From Nonomuraea longispora (GTDB lineage Bacteria > Actinomycetota > Actinomycetes > Streptosporangiales > Streptosporangiaceae), in the NCBI RefSeq assembly GCF_004348345.1, contig NZ_SMJZ01000083.1, positions 1 through 34,207 on the forward strand: DNA of 34,207 bases, given 5' to 3'. Shown piece after piece: positions 16,725-24,381 of this stretch. Below the pieces are notes generated by a model. That model was not told the DNA's origin. It saw nothing but the letters and a program-made list of their open reading frames with translations, and made no database searches. Position 1 is the first letter of the stretch, and every line of letters starts with the position of its first letter. Made by a program: the position numbers and the translations under genes.

Positions 16725-17847
16725 CGGCGTGCCATTCGAGCCTGACGAGGGTGCCTGCGCCCTCGGCCGAGGTGATCGTGGCCGTGCCGCCGATGCGGCT
16801 CATCCTGCCGCGTACGGACTCGCGCAGGCCCCGACGGGTGCCGGCCACGGTACCGGGCGAGAACCCCTTGCCCTGGTCGGCGACGTCGAGCCGCAGGGAC
16901 CGGGCGTCCCCGCTCAGCAGGACGGCCGCCCGGGTCGTTCCCGCGTGGCGGCGTACGTTGGTGAGGGACTCCCTGGCCGCGTCGGCGATCGCCCTGGCGA
17001 CCTCGAACGGCAGCCGCAGCGCGTCCGGAGCCTCGAACTCCACGGTCAGCTGCACGAAGTCGAGGTCGGCGCGTAACAACTCGACGAGATCGGCATGCTC
17101 GGGCGTGCGCCCGCTGTCGGAACGCAGCCGGTCGAGGTCGCGACTCGCCTGCGGGGCCAGCCACTGCGCGTCCGAGCGCACCTGCCCGATGCCGACCATC
17201 AGCAGCGTCGTGGCGGCCGTGTCGTGCAACGAGTTGCCGAGCTCGCGTTCCTCGGCCCGGACCGCCTCGGCCACCTGCGACTCGGCGCGCGCGCGTACGG
17301 CCTCGGCCGCCGCCCGGTCCGCGCGCCGGGCGGCGCGGTGCACGAGCACCCAGGCCGCTCTGGACAACCCCGCCGCCGGCATCGCCCACACCGTCCCCGT
17401 GATCAGGCTGCTGTCCACCTCCGCCGCTCCCGCCATGGTGATCAGGCCGACCGCCCCGCCGCCCATCGCCAGCGCGGCGAGACCTCCCGCGAGTGGCGGG
17501 GTGTGCCACTGGCACGTCACGCAGGCGAACGTGATCAGCAGCCGCAGCCAGCCGGTGTTGCGGTCCTCGACGGCGTCGGTCAGGAAGATGCTCGTGTACA
17601 GGCCCACCAGGACGACCACGTCCAGGGCGACCGGCGCGTGCCCGCGGCCCGCGCGCAGCCACCAGGCGTAGCCGCAGGTCCACACCGCGGCCGCACCGCC
17701 CGCCACCGCGGTGCCCGCGACGTTCTCGGGCGAGGCGCGGAACAGGGCGATCGCGACGATCGGGGCGACCGTGGCCAGGCGCACCGCGGCCGCGTACCGG
17801 CGGCCGAAGCCCTCCAGCAGCCGCGCCGCCTCACCGACCACCGTCAC
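16717..17847 (-). CDS. Sensor histidine kinase, NarL/DesK-type (HPK7)
   Basis: A 376-residue membrane sensor kinase. About five hydrophobic segments lie between residues 20 and 165. The dimerisation and phosphotransfer helix carries RELGNSLHDTAATTLL with His208 next to Asp209. The ATPase domain has the N box ESLTNVRRHAG (Asn297) and the G box VADQGKGFS (322-330), then GLRESVRGRM. This matches kinases that pair with LuxR-type regulators. The start is GTG at 17847, or GTG at 17841 if the GAGG in the leader is used with normal spacing. The frame is open further upstream through a 5 x 15-bp repeat but without a start codon. First gene of a three-gene operon. The signal sensed is unknown. Confidence 0.9.
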   Translation of the reverse strand: MTVVGEAARLLEGFGRRYAAAVRLATVAPIVAIALFRASPENVAGTAVAGGAAAVWTCGYAWWLRAGRGHAPVALDVVVLVGLYTSIFLTDAVEDRNTGWLRLLITFACVTCQWHTPPLAGGLAALAMGGGAVGLITMAGAAEVDSSLITGTVWAMPAAGLSRAAWVLVHRAARRADRAAAEAVRARAESQVAEAVRAEERELGNSLHDTAATTLLMVGIGQVRSDAQWLAPQASRDLDRLRSDSGRTPEHADLVELLRADLDFVQLTVEFEAPDALRLPFEVARAIADAARESLTNVRRHAGTTRAAVLLSGDARSLRLDVADQGKGFSPGTVAGTRRGLRESVRGRMSRIGGTATITSAEGAGTLVRLEWHADE

Positions 17848-17848
17848 C

Positions 17849-17923
17849 TCGCCGTCTGATCCCTCGCCGCCTGATCCCTTGGCGCCTGCTTTCCCGCCGC
17901 CTGATCTCTCGCCGCGCTGTGAC
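17849..17923 (-). repeat. Five 15-bp tandem repeats at the sensor kinase start
   Basis: Five consecutive 15-bp units read on the plus strand approximately as TCGCCGCCTGATCCC, with the first two nearly identical and the third and fifth diverged. The array ends 1 bp from the GTG start and its last unit supplies the GGCGAG ribosome-site-like bases on the minus strand. Because 15 is a multiple of three, the kinase frame stays open through the array (encoding GSGGE-like repeats) up to a stop codon, but no start codon lies within it. Confidence 0.75.
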
Positions 17924-17957
17924 GCAGCCTAACCAGTCGCCACCCCCAACCGCCGTC

Positions 17958-17969
17958 AGTTGATCAACT
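17958..17969. promoter_or_regulatory. 12-bp palindrome between kinase operon and lipoprotein gene
   Basis: AGTTGATCAACT is a perfect palindrome, 111 bp upstream of the sensor kinase start and 140 bp upstream of the divergent lipoprotein start. A binding site for the LuxR-type regulator of the operon is possible; no known consensus is matched with confidence. Confidence 0.35.
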
Positions 17970-18108
17970 TCACGGGCGGGAGCCCGACGCACCCCGCGCG
18001 CCGGCGGTGCGGGAAGCGCGGCCCGCCTCACGATCACGACCGGATGGATTCGAATGGTGACAGAGGGTTATCTTCTTCATGTTGGCACACCGTCCGACAA
18101 GGAGCCCC

Positions 18109-18585
18109 ATGCCGATCCTCGCCCGGCCCGCCGCCGCCTGCCTGCTGCTCGTGCTCACCGGCTGCGCCACCACACCCACCGCACCGGCGGCGGGCGGCGC
18201 GCCCGGCGCGTCCACCCCTGACGAAACGCCCACCGGGTCCCTGGCCGCCGACGGGCGCGACCTGTCGTCGTGCGAGGACGCCGACTGCGAGATCGAGATC
18301 CGGGCCGGCGACTCGTTCACCGTCGGCAGACGGTTGGGGATCCGGCAGCTGGCCATCGGCGCCCTCGGCCCGGACGGAGCCCGGATCACGCTCAAGGGAT
18401 CCGCGGGGAAGCTGAGCGTCCAGGGGATGGCGGGCAGCATCAGCAGCAACTGCGTCAACGACCGCTGCCGCGACGAGGGCGAACTGGTGCTCGCCCCCGG
18501 CGAGACCGGCCGCATCAACGACATGCGACTCGACCTCATCCACCTCACCGGCGACCGCGCCGTCCTACGCCTCACCCCCGGCTGA
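18109..18585 (+). CDS. Small secreted lipoprotein
   Basis: A 158-residue predicted lipoprotein. The N-terminal signal ends in the lipobox LVLTGC with Cys19 as the lipidation site, followed by a Thr/Pro/Ala-rich linker. The mature domain has four cysteines in two pairs (SSCEDADC and SNCVNDRC) that may form disulfides, around strand-rich sequence such as GDSFTVGRRLGIRQLAIG and ARITLKGSAG. No enzymatic motif is seen and no named family is recognised. ATG at 18109 is chosen because AAGGAG lies 5 bases upstream; an earlier in-frame ATG at 18079 would put charged residues before the signal. It is divergent from the sensor kinase operon and could be part of the signal the operon senses, which is speculation. 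Confidence 0.8.
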   Translation: MPILARPAAACLLLVLTGCATTPTAPAAGGAPGASTPDETPTGSLAADGRDLSSCEDADCEIEIRAGDSFTVGRRLGIRQLAIGALGPDGARITLKGSAGKLSVQGMAGSISSNCVNDRCRDEGELVLAPGETGRINDMRLDLIHLTGDRAVLRLTPG

Positions 18586-18715
18586 GCGCGCCCCCGGCGG
18601 GCCGGGCCAGGAGGTCGCGCAGGACGTACGGGGGGAAGGTGGCCGAGCTCGGGGCGTCCAGCCGCCGCCATCGTTCGTCGCCGTCTAGCACGCCGGCGTA
18701 CGCGCGGGCGAACAT
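18572..18715 (-). pseudogene. Aconitase-like gene remnant
   Basis: A 47-codon frame on the minus strand begins MFARAYAGVLDGDERWRRL and continues DAPSSATFPP. This closely resembles the internal aconitate hydratase segment with the pattern M-F-x-x-x-Y-A-x-V-x-x-G-D-E-R-W. Aconitase is about 900 residues; nothing else of it is present on either side, and the last 20 codons do not match. It overlaps the lipoprotein gene end by 14 bp. It therefore looks like a scar of a deleted gene. The identification rests on motif memory and needs a database search. Confidence 0.45.
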
Positions 18716-18864
18716 CGACGGCCGACGGCGGGTGCTTCCTCCTCGGCCGACGGCGCACGCTCTGCTTCGTTATAACCTATGGCGTCAAGCTGTCGTCTCC
18801 CGTACGTGAGTGCGGCACAACCGGCTGGTGTAGGTACAACCGGGATCGACGAGACAGGACGACG

Positions 18865-19590
18865 ATGACCGGACCAGTGACCGAGCCCCACTCCACCAAG
18901 GCCGACCTCGCCTACCTGCGGGTCAAGGAGCTCATCCTCTCCGGCGAGTTGCCGCCCGCCTCCGTCATCGCGCAGGCGCGTCTGGCCCGCGACATCGGCA
19001 TCAGCACCACTCCGCTGCGCGAGGCCCTGCGCCGTCTCAAGAGCGAAGGGCTCGTCGAGCTGGACGCCCACCGCGACGCCCGCGTCGCCCCGCTCGCCGC
19101 GGAGGAGGCCCGCGACCTGCTGGAGCTGCGGCGTTCCCTCGATCCCCTCGCGGTCGCGCTGGCCGCGGAGCGCCGTACGAAAGCCGACATCACCGCGATG
19201 CGCGCCGCCGCTCAGGGGTTGGAGCCGCTACCTGCCGACCCCGCCTACGCGCACCTCGTCGCCCACCGCCGGTTCCACAGGGCCCTCTACGCGGCCTCGC
19301 ACAACGATCTGCTCATCCAGACGCTCGACAGCCTGTGGGACAAAGCCGACCGCTACCGCCGGCTCGCGCTGGAGGCCGAACGCGGCCAGGACGCCCGCGA
19401 CCGCAAGGCCGCCGAGCACGAGGCGCTGGTCGAGCTCGTGATCGCGGGTGAGGCCGAGGGCGCGGCCGCCGTCATGCGCCGGCACATCGACACCAGCCTC
19501 GGCGCCCAGGCCGCCCGGCGGCTGCTCGGCGACCTGCCCGGCGGGCCCGTCCGATCCGAGCTCTCGTCACGCGGCCGGGACCGGGATTAA
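18865..19590 (+). CDS. GntR-family regulator, FCD (FadR) type
   Basis: A 241-residue regulator with an N-terminal winged helix (about 12-78; LARDIGISTTPLREALRRLK is the helix-turn-helix) and a C-terminal all-helical FCD ligand-binding domain (about 85-225). Histidines in HLVAHRRFHRALY and AEHEALVEL are where FCD proteins bind a metal that helps hold a carboxylate ligand. Two direct copies of ACAACCGG lie upstream at 18817-18824 and 18836-18843, and GTTATAAC at 18769-18776; either could be regulatory. It reads toward the aldehyde dehydrogenase and may control it. Remnants of two metabolic genes flank it, so its original targets may have been lost. Confidence 0.9.
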   Translation: MTGPVTEPHSTKADLAYLRVKELILSGELPPASVIAQARLARDIGISTTPLREALRRLKSEGLVELDAHRDARVAPLAAEEARDLLELRRSLDPLAVALAAERRTKADITAMRAAAQGLEPLPADPAYAHLVAHRRFHRALYAASHNDLLIQTLDSLWDKADRYRRLALEAERGQDARDRKAAEHEALVELVIAGEAEGAAAVMRRHIDTSLGAQAARRLLGDLPGGPVRSELSSRGRDRD

Positions 19591-19600
19591 CTGGATCTCT

Positions 19601-19771
19601 GACCAACGCCTCGAATGCACGCAGGAGTTCAACTACTGGCTCGACCCCGCCGGCGCGCGGGCGGCGCTTACCCGCAGCAGGGGCGAGGTGCGCATGGTGT
19701 CGCTGGACGCCGCCAACGAGGTGCCCATCACCGCCGCGTTCCTCGACACCCTCAACGGGCGCGTCCGGTAG
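19601..19771 (+). pseudogene. Nucleoside hydrolase remnant
   Basis: The frame ending with TAG at 19771 contains TQEFNYWLDPAGARAALT and then EVRMVSLDAANEVPITAAFL. This matches the middle of inosine/uridine-preferring nucleoside hydrolases, where a conserved EFN...DP..A segment is followed by a strand and the LDA/T..VP.T pattern. A full enzyme has about 310 residues and carries an N-terminal calcium-binding DxDxxxDD motif; only about 55 residues remain here, running out of frame context directly after the regulator stop. It is a decayed fragment and unlikely to be functional. The exact left edge is uncertain. Confidence 0.65.
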
Positions 19772-19824
19772 CCGTCTACGTCGTCTGTCTCGGTCGGCCC
19801 TGCCGGATCGCCCCGGACGGAACG

Positions 19825-19836
19825 GGTCATATGACC
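19825..19836. promoter_or_regulatory. 12-bp palindrome upstream of the aldehyde dehydrogenase
   Basis: GGTCATATGACC is a perfect palindrome 91 bp upstream of the aldehyde dehydrogenase start and downstream of the FCD regulator gene. Size and position fit an operator. The adjacent FCD regulator is the first candidate to bind it. Confidence 0.4.
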
Positions 19837-19927
19837 ACGAGAGGCCCCGGTGAACCCGCTGTAGCATGACGCCAAACACGACGGGTCCGGTGACACGGGT
19901 CCTGGGACGACGCTGAGGTGACAGTCG

Positions 19928-21391
19928 ATGACGCCGCTGGACCAGCTACCCGAGATCCGCACCGACCTCTTCATCGACGGCGAGCGCCACGGCGCGGGCG
20001 ACTCGCTCCAGGTGATCGACCCGGCCGACGGCACGTCCGTCGTCGGCTACGCCGCGGCCGCCGACGCCAAGCAGGCCACGTCGGCGGTCGCCGCCGCCCA
20101 CCGGGCGTTCCCCGCCTGGTCCGCCCGCACCCCGGAGAATCGTGCGGCGGCGCTGATCGCCGCGCTGGCTCCGCTGGAGGCCGAGCGGGCGGCCACGGCC
20201 GAGATCCTCACCCGTGAGAACGGCAAGATCCGGCTGGAGTCCCACATCGACTCGGTCGTCTTCGAGCACCGTTTCCGGCTTGCCGCCGGGCTGGCCGGCG
20301 AGGTCGGGCAGGTGACCACCCTGCCGGCGCCGCCGTACCGGACGGAGATCTCCCACATGCCCCTGGGCGTGGTGACGATCATCGTTCCGTTCAACTGGCC
20401 GCTGGCGATCCTGGCCGCCTCGCTGCCGCAGGCGCTGATCGCCGGCAACACCGTCGTGGTGAAGCCGCCGCCCACGACCCCGCTCGCGACCGTGCGCACC
20501 GCGGAGGTGGTGGCGCGGGCGCTGCCGCCGGGCGTGCTCAACATCGTCACGGGCGCGGACGCGCAGATCGGCGGGGCGCTGATCCAGGACGGCCGGGTCA
20601 AGAAGGTGTGCTTCACAGGCAGCCCGGCGGGCGGCAAGCGCATCATGTCCATGGCCGCCGAGTCGCTGACCCGGGTGGCGCTGGAGCTGGGCGGCAACGA
20701 CCCGGCGATCGTGTTGGACGACGCCGAGCTCGGCCCTGACGCGATGCACCGCCTGTTCTCGGGCACGTTCGACTCGACCGGGCAGATCTGCATGGCGATC
20801 AAGCGCCTCTACGTGCACCGGTCGCGCTACGACGAGGTGGTGGAGGGGCTGTCCGGGATGCTCGCGGCCACCCGTCTGGGTCACGGTCTCGACGAGCGGG
20901 TGACCATGGGTCCCCTGCACAGCCGGCGGCAGCTCACGTACGTTCGGGAACTGCTCGGCCAGGCCCGCTCGTCGGGGGCGGAGGTGCGGGAGTTCGGCGC
21001 TCCCGCCGAGGGCGCCGACCTGTCCACGGGAAACTTCCTGCGGCCGTCGCTGGTGCTCGACCCCGCCGATGACACGCGGGTGGTGACGGAGGAGCAGTTC
21101 GGCCCGACGCTGCCGATCCTGCCGTTCGACGACGTGGACGACGCCGTGGCCCGCGCGAACGACACCTGGTCGGGGCTGTGCTCCTCCGTGTGGACGGAGG
21201 ACCCCGGCCGGGCCGCGGCCGTGGCGGCGCGGCTGCGTACGGGCTACACGTTCGTCAACGCGCACGGGGCCGGGCACCTGGACGAGCGGGCGCCGTTCGG
21301 CGGCTTCAACCACAGCGGCATGGGCCGGGAGATGGGCATCGAGGGCATCCGCGAGTTCATGGACACGCATTCGGTGGGGTTCCCCTCCTGA
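19928..21391 (+). CDS. NAD(P)-dependent aldehyde dehydrogenase
   Basis: A complete 487-residue aldehyde dehydrogenase, oxidising an aldehyde to its acid. Visible residues: Asn156 in PFNWPLA, Lys179 in VVVKPP, the cofactor loop FTGSPAGG, the general base Glu253 in LELGGNDP, and the catalytic Cys288 in STGQICMAIKR. ATG at 19928 gives the usual family N-terminus; the ribosome site is weak (GAGGTGACAGTCG). It stands alone on the plus strand and converges on the leftward catabolic operon, with a hairpin between. It could oxidise an aldehyde made by that pathway, but the substrate is not evident from sequence. Confidence 0.94.
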   Translation: MTPLDQLPEIRTDLFIDGERHGAGDSLQVIDPADGTSVVGYAAAADAKQATSAVAAAHRAFPAWSARTPENRAAALIAALAPLEAERAATAEILTRENGKIRLESHIDSVVFEHRFRLAAGLAGEVGQVTTLPAPPYRTEISHMPLGVVTIIVPFNWPLAILAASLPQALIAGNTVVVKPPPTTPLATVRTAEVVARALPPGVLNIVTGADAQIGGALIQDGRVKKVCFTGSPAGGKRIMSMAAESLTRVALELGGNDPAIVLDDAELGPDAMHRLFSGTFDSTGQICMAIKRLYVHRSRYDEVVEGLSGMLAATRLGHGLDERVTMGPLHSRRQLTYVRELLGQARSSGAEVREFGAPAEGADLSTGNFLRPSLVLDPADDTRVVTEEQFGPTLPILPFDDVDDAVARANDTWSGLCSSVWTEDPGRAAAVAARLRTGYTFVNAHGAGHLDERAPFGGFNHSGMGREMGIEGIREFMDTHSVGFPS

Positions 21392-21539
21392 CGGTCATGT
21401 ACGGACTCCACTGAAGTCTTTGAGCACGCGGGCCGCCCTCGCCGACCGCGCGACCCCTGCCTTCACCGGCTACCTCACGCGCCCGTTCGTCAACCGCAGC
21501 AGGAACGAGACGCGGCGGCCCGCCCGGCGCGGCCGGGAG

Positions 21540-21563
21540 CCTGCCCGTTGGGTCACGGGCAGG
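21540..21563. terminator. Bidirectional terminator hairpin
   Basis: Perfect 9-bp arms CCTGCCCGT and ACGGGCAGG with a 6-nt loop lie between the converging aldehyde dehydrogenase and PuuE-like genes, 28 bp past the end of the latter. No T-run follows on either side. Position and symmetry suit a shared terminator. Confidence 0.55.
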
Positions 21564-21591
21564 GCCGTGGCCGGCGGGATCCCGGGCGGCG

Positions 21592-22464
21592 TCACGAAGG
21601 GCGTACGTCCCGGTACCAGTCGAGAATCTGCTCGCCGGTCATGAACGCGACGTCCTTGTGCGCCCGGATGTGCTGCAACGCCTGCTCGAAATACCGCAGC
21701 CGGTGCGGGACGCCCATGATGTACGGGTGCACCACCAGCGCCATCACCCGGGCCGAGTCCGCGGAGTCCTTGTAGAGCTGGTCGAACTGGTCGACGGCGC
21801 GCTGGAAGTACTCCCGGGCCGGATGGTGCTGGATCAGCATCATCGCGACGTCGTTGCACTCCTGCGTGTAGGGGATGTTGACGATGGGCGACGTCCGGGT
21901 GGCCAGCTCCACGGGCTGGTCGTCCAGCACCCAGTCGCAAACGTACTCGTAGCCCTCCTCGACCAGGATGTCGGGCGTCTCCCAGGTCTCGGTCAGCCCG
22001 GGGCCGAGCCAGCCGCGCGGGCGGCGGCCCGTCGCCGTCTCGATCGCCTTGGTGGTGGCCTGGATGTCGGCCCGCTCGTCCTCCACCTTCTGCATGTTCT
22101 TCTGGGTGAAGCCGTGGCCGACGAACTCCCACCCGCGGTCCAGTGCGGCCTTCGAGATCTGCGGGTAGTGGGTGACGGCCTGGCCGTTGATGGCCAGCGT
22201 GCCGGTCACCTCCTGGCGGTCCATGGCCTCGATCATGCGCCACACGCCGACGCGGTTGCCGTACTCGTGCCAGGCCCAGTTGGGCACGTCGGGGGCGGGG
22301 ATGCCGCCGGCCGGCGGCGTGAGCACCGTCCTCGGCATCGGGTCGGTGTCGGACCAGGTCTCCACGTTGACGATGACCCAGACCGCCATGCGCTTGCCGG
22401 CGGGCAGTCGGAGCGCGGGGCGGCCCTCGATGGGGTCGTACTCAAGCCGTTCGCTGGGTCGCAT
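21592..22464 (-). CDS. Polysaccharide deacetylase-fold hydrolase, PuuE-like
   Basis: A 290-residue protein of the polysaccharide deacetylase (NodB) fold in its PuuE/allantoinase-like branch. VNVETW (33-38), WHEYGNRVGVWR (65-76), EFVGHGFTQKN and the late HPYIMGVPHR carry the acidic and His residues that form the metal/catalytic site in this branch. No signal peptide, so it acts in the cytoplasm, unlike chitin or peptidoglycan deacetylases. Known relatives hydrolyse allantoin or related amides. It is the last gene of the leftward operon and overlaps the FAH-family gene by 23 bp. Expected reaction: hydrolysis of a C-N bond in a small cyclic or linear amide; the actual substrate is unknown. Confidence 0.85.
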   Translation of the reverse strand: MRPSERLEYDPIEGRPALRLPAGKRMAVWVIVNVETWSDTDPMPRTVLTPPAGGIPAPDVPNWAWHEYGNRVGVWRMIEAMDRQEVTGTLAINGQAVTHYPQISKAALDRGWEFVGHGFTQKNMQKVEDERADIQATTKAIETATGRRPRGWLGPGLTETWETPDILVEEGYEYVCDWVLDDQPVELATRTSPIVNIPYTQECNDVAMMLIQHHPAREYFQRAVDQFDQLYKDSADSARVMALVVHPYIMGVPHRLRYFEQALQHIRAHKDVAFMTGEQILDWYRDVRPS

Positions 22465-23143
22465 GGGTCTCTCCTTCGACGATGGTGACGGTCAGGGAGG
22501 GCAGGCCTGTGATCTCGACGCGCACGCGGTCGCCGGGCAGCACGGGTCCGACGCCCGCCGGGGTGCCGGTGTAGATCAGGTCACCCGGCATCAGCCGGTA
22601 CGAGCGCGAGAGGTGACTGATGATCTCGGGCACGTTCCAGATCATCAGCTCCAGCCCGGTGTGCTGGCGCCGCTCGCCGTTGACGGTGAGCGTCAGCTCT
22701 CCGTCCAGCGGGTCGGAGCCGGGCAGGATCGGGCCGCAGGGCGCCGAGTGGTCGAAGGACTTGCCGGCCTCCCACGGGTGGGCCCGCTCGCGGCATTCCC
22801 GCTGCCGGTCGCGCCGCGTCAGGTCGATGCCGGCCGCATGGCCGAAGACCAGCCCGTACGCGTCCCGCACGTCGACGCCCGCGCCCTCGGCGCCGATGGC
22901 GACGACCAGTTCGCCCTCGTAGTGCAGGTCCCCGGTCTGCGGCGGGTAGGGCACCTCGGCGTTGTCAGGGACGACCGCGTCGGCCGGCTTCTGGAAGAAG
23001 AAGGGGTCGTCGCGCTCGTCGCCCTCCTGCATCTCCCTGATGTGGTCGAGATAGTTGCGGCCGACGCAGTAGACGCGGCGTACGGGGAACCGGTCGGCCG
23101 TGCCGCTCACGGGCAGGGCGACCTGGGTGGGTTGCCAGAGCAT
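22442..23143 (-). CDS. Fumarylacetoacetate hydrolase (FAH) family protein
   Basis: A 233-residue FAH-fold hydrolase or decarboxylase of the short, fumarylpyruvate hydrolase-like type. It begins with the family pattern RVYCVGRNYLDH and carries metal ligands Glu76 and Glu78 (HYEGELVVAIG) and Asp107, then KSFDHSAPCGP and TGTPAGVGPVLPGD near the end. These enzymes cleave a carbon-carbon bond in acylpyruvates or decarboxylate related 2-oxo acids. Its ATG overlaps the MFS stop (TGATG at 23141-23145), which shows tight operon structure. It probably handles a ring-opened or 2-oxo intermediate of the pathway. Confidence 0.9.
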   Translation of the reverse strand: MLWQPTQVALPVSGTADRFPVRRVYCVGRNYLDHIREMQEGDERDDPFFFQKPADAVVPDNAEVPYPPQTGDLHYEGELVVAIGAEGAGVDVRDAYGLVFGHAAGIDLTRRDRQRECRERAHPWEAGKSFDHSAPCGPILPGSDPLDGELTLTVNGERRQHTGLELMIWNVPEIISHLSRSYRLMPGDLIYTGTPAGVGPVLPGDRVRVEITGLPSLTVTIVEGETHATQRTA

Positions 23144-24381
23144 CAGTGCACCTCGGATGGAAGGGTCCTGCTGAACAGGTCGGGGCGCAGCACGAGCGCC
23201 AGCGCCGCGCCCAGCACGGAGAAGCCGACGATCTGCACCATGCCCGCGCCGACCCAGCCGGTGGCCTCGACCAGGGTGCTGAAGAGCAGGCCCGCGACGC
23301 CGGCCGCGACGTAGATGCAGGTGACGAAGAGCCCGGCGGCCCGGCTGACGATCTCGGGGCCGGCGGACTTGACGAGGTAGCTGGCGGCGGCGACGTACAT
23401 GCCGGCGCTGGCGAACAGCCCGAACAGGAACGAGAAGGTCGCCTGCCAGGGGGTGGACGCGGAGCCGAGGAAGAGGGCGAGGCCGCTGGCGGCCACGCCG
23501 AGGTTGAGCACCGTCAACACCACCCTCGGGCTGAACCGGTCGGCGAGGTGGCCGCCGGCCGGGGAGGCGAAGGCCGCCAGGCCGGACAGGCCGATGACGA
23601 ACCCGGCGCCGCCAGGGCTGTAGTGGAGCTGGTCACGCAGGTAGCTGGCGTACATGCCGATGAAGGCGAAGTCGGCCAGCCCGAACAGCGCCGTGATGAC
23701 GGCCAGCACGAGCGGGTTGCGCGACAGGATGCTGCGGGCGCCGCCGACGTGCCTGGTCGCGTTCTCCGCGGGGTCGATCTCGGTCAGCCGCGGCGAGACG
23801 AGGAACACGGTGGCCAGGGCCAGCGCGACGCCGATGAGGGCGTAGGCGATCATCGGGGCCCGCCACGTACCGTACCCCTCCAGCAGCACGCTGCCGAGCG
23901 AGGGGCCGATGATCGAGCCGGCGGCGAAGGCCATGTTGACGCTGCCGATCGCGACCCCGCGACGGGCGGGGAAGGCGCTCGACGCGACCGCGATGATCAT
24001 CGCGAGCTGGAGTGCCTCGCCGACGCCGGACAGCACGCGCCAGACCAGCATGTCGAAGAACCCGATGGAGACCGTGGTGAGCGCGGTCGCGACCGAGAAC
24101 ACCAGCGTGCCGACGACGATCGTGCGCTTGCGTCCGAGCTTGCGCTGGAGGTACCCGGCGGGCAGACCGGCCAGGCCCATGCCGATGGCGAACACGGTGG
24201 CCTGCAGTCCCGCCGCCTCCAGGCTGAAGCCGTACTCGGCGCGGACCTCGACGAGCAGGATGGGGAAGACCATCCGGTCCATGGCGTTGATGGTGTAGGC
24301 CAGCAGCAGCAGGCCGAACATGGCGACGGCGGCCTTGGGCGCGAGTGCGCCCCGCGTGGCCGCGGGGTGGGGGGCGGTCAT
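23143..24381 (-). CDS. MFS transporter
   Basis: A 412-residue major facilitator with about twelve hydrophobic helices. The loop after helix 2 carries GYLQRKLGRKRTIVVG, the family motif A region, and HLADRFSPR marks the equivalent loop in the second half. NAMDRMVFPILL in the first helix resembles MFS carriers of organic acids and aromatic compounds. The start ATG shares four bases (ATGA) with the stop of the amidohydrolase gene. Placed among catabolic enzymes, it is probably the uptake system for the substrate of the pathway. Confidence 0.92.
   Translation of the reverse strand: MTAPHPAATRGALAPKAAVAMFGLLLLAYTINAMDRMVFPILLVEVRAEYGFSLEAAGLQATVFAIGMGLAGLPAGYLQRKLGRKRTIVVGTLVFSVATALTTVSIGFFDMLVWRVLSGVGEALQLAMIIAVASSAFPARRGVAIGSVNMAFAAGSIIGPSLGSVLLEGYGTWRAPMIAYALIGVALALATVFLVSPRLTEIDPAENATRHVGGARSILSRNPLVLAVITALFGLADFAFIGMYASYLRDQLHYSPGGAGFVIGLSGLAAFASPAGGHLADRFSPRVVLTVLNLGVAASGLALFLGSASTPWQATFSFLFGLFASAGMYVAAASYLVKSAGPEIVSRAAGLFVTCIYVAAGVAGLLFSTLVEATGWVGAGMVQIVGFSVLGAALALVLRPDLFSRTLPSEVH

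Noticed and set aside
21420..21644. Plus-strand frame between the aldehyde dehydrogenase and the PuuE-like gene
   Set aside because: TTG start without a ribosome site, Arg-rich composition, and it spans the terminator hairpin and the end of the opposite gene.
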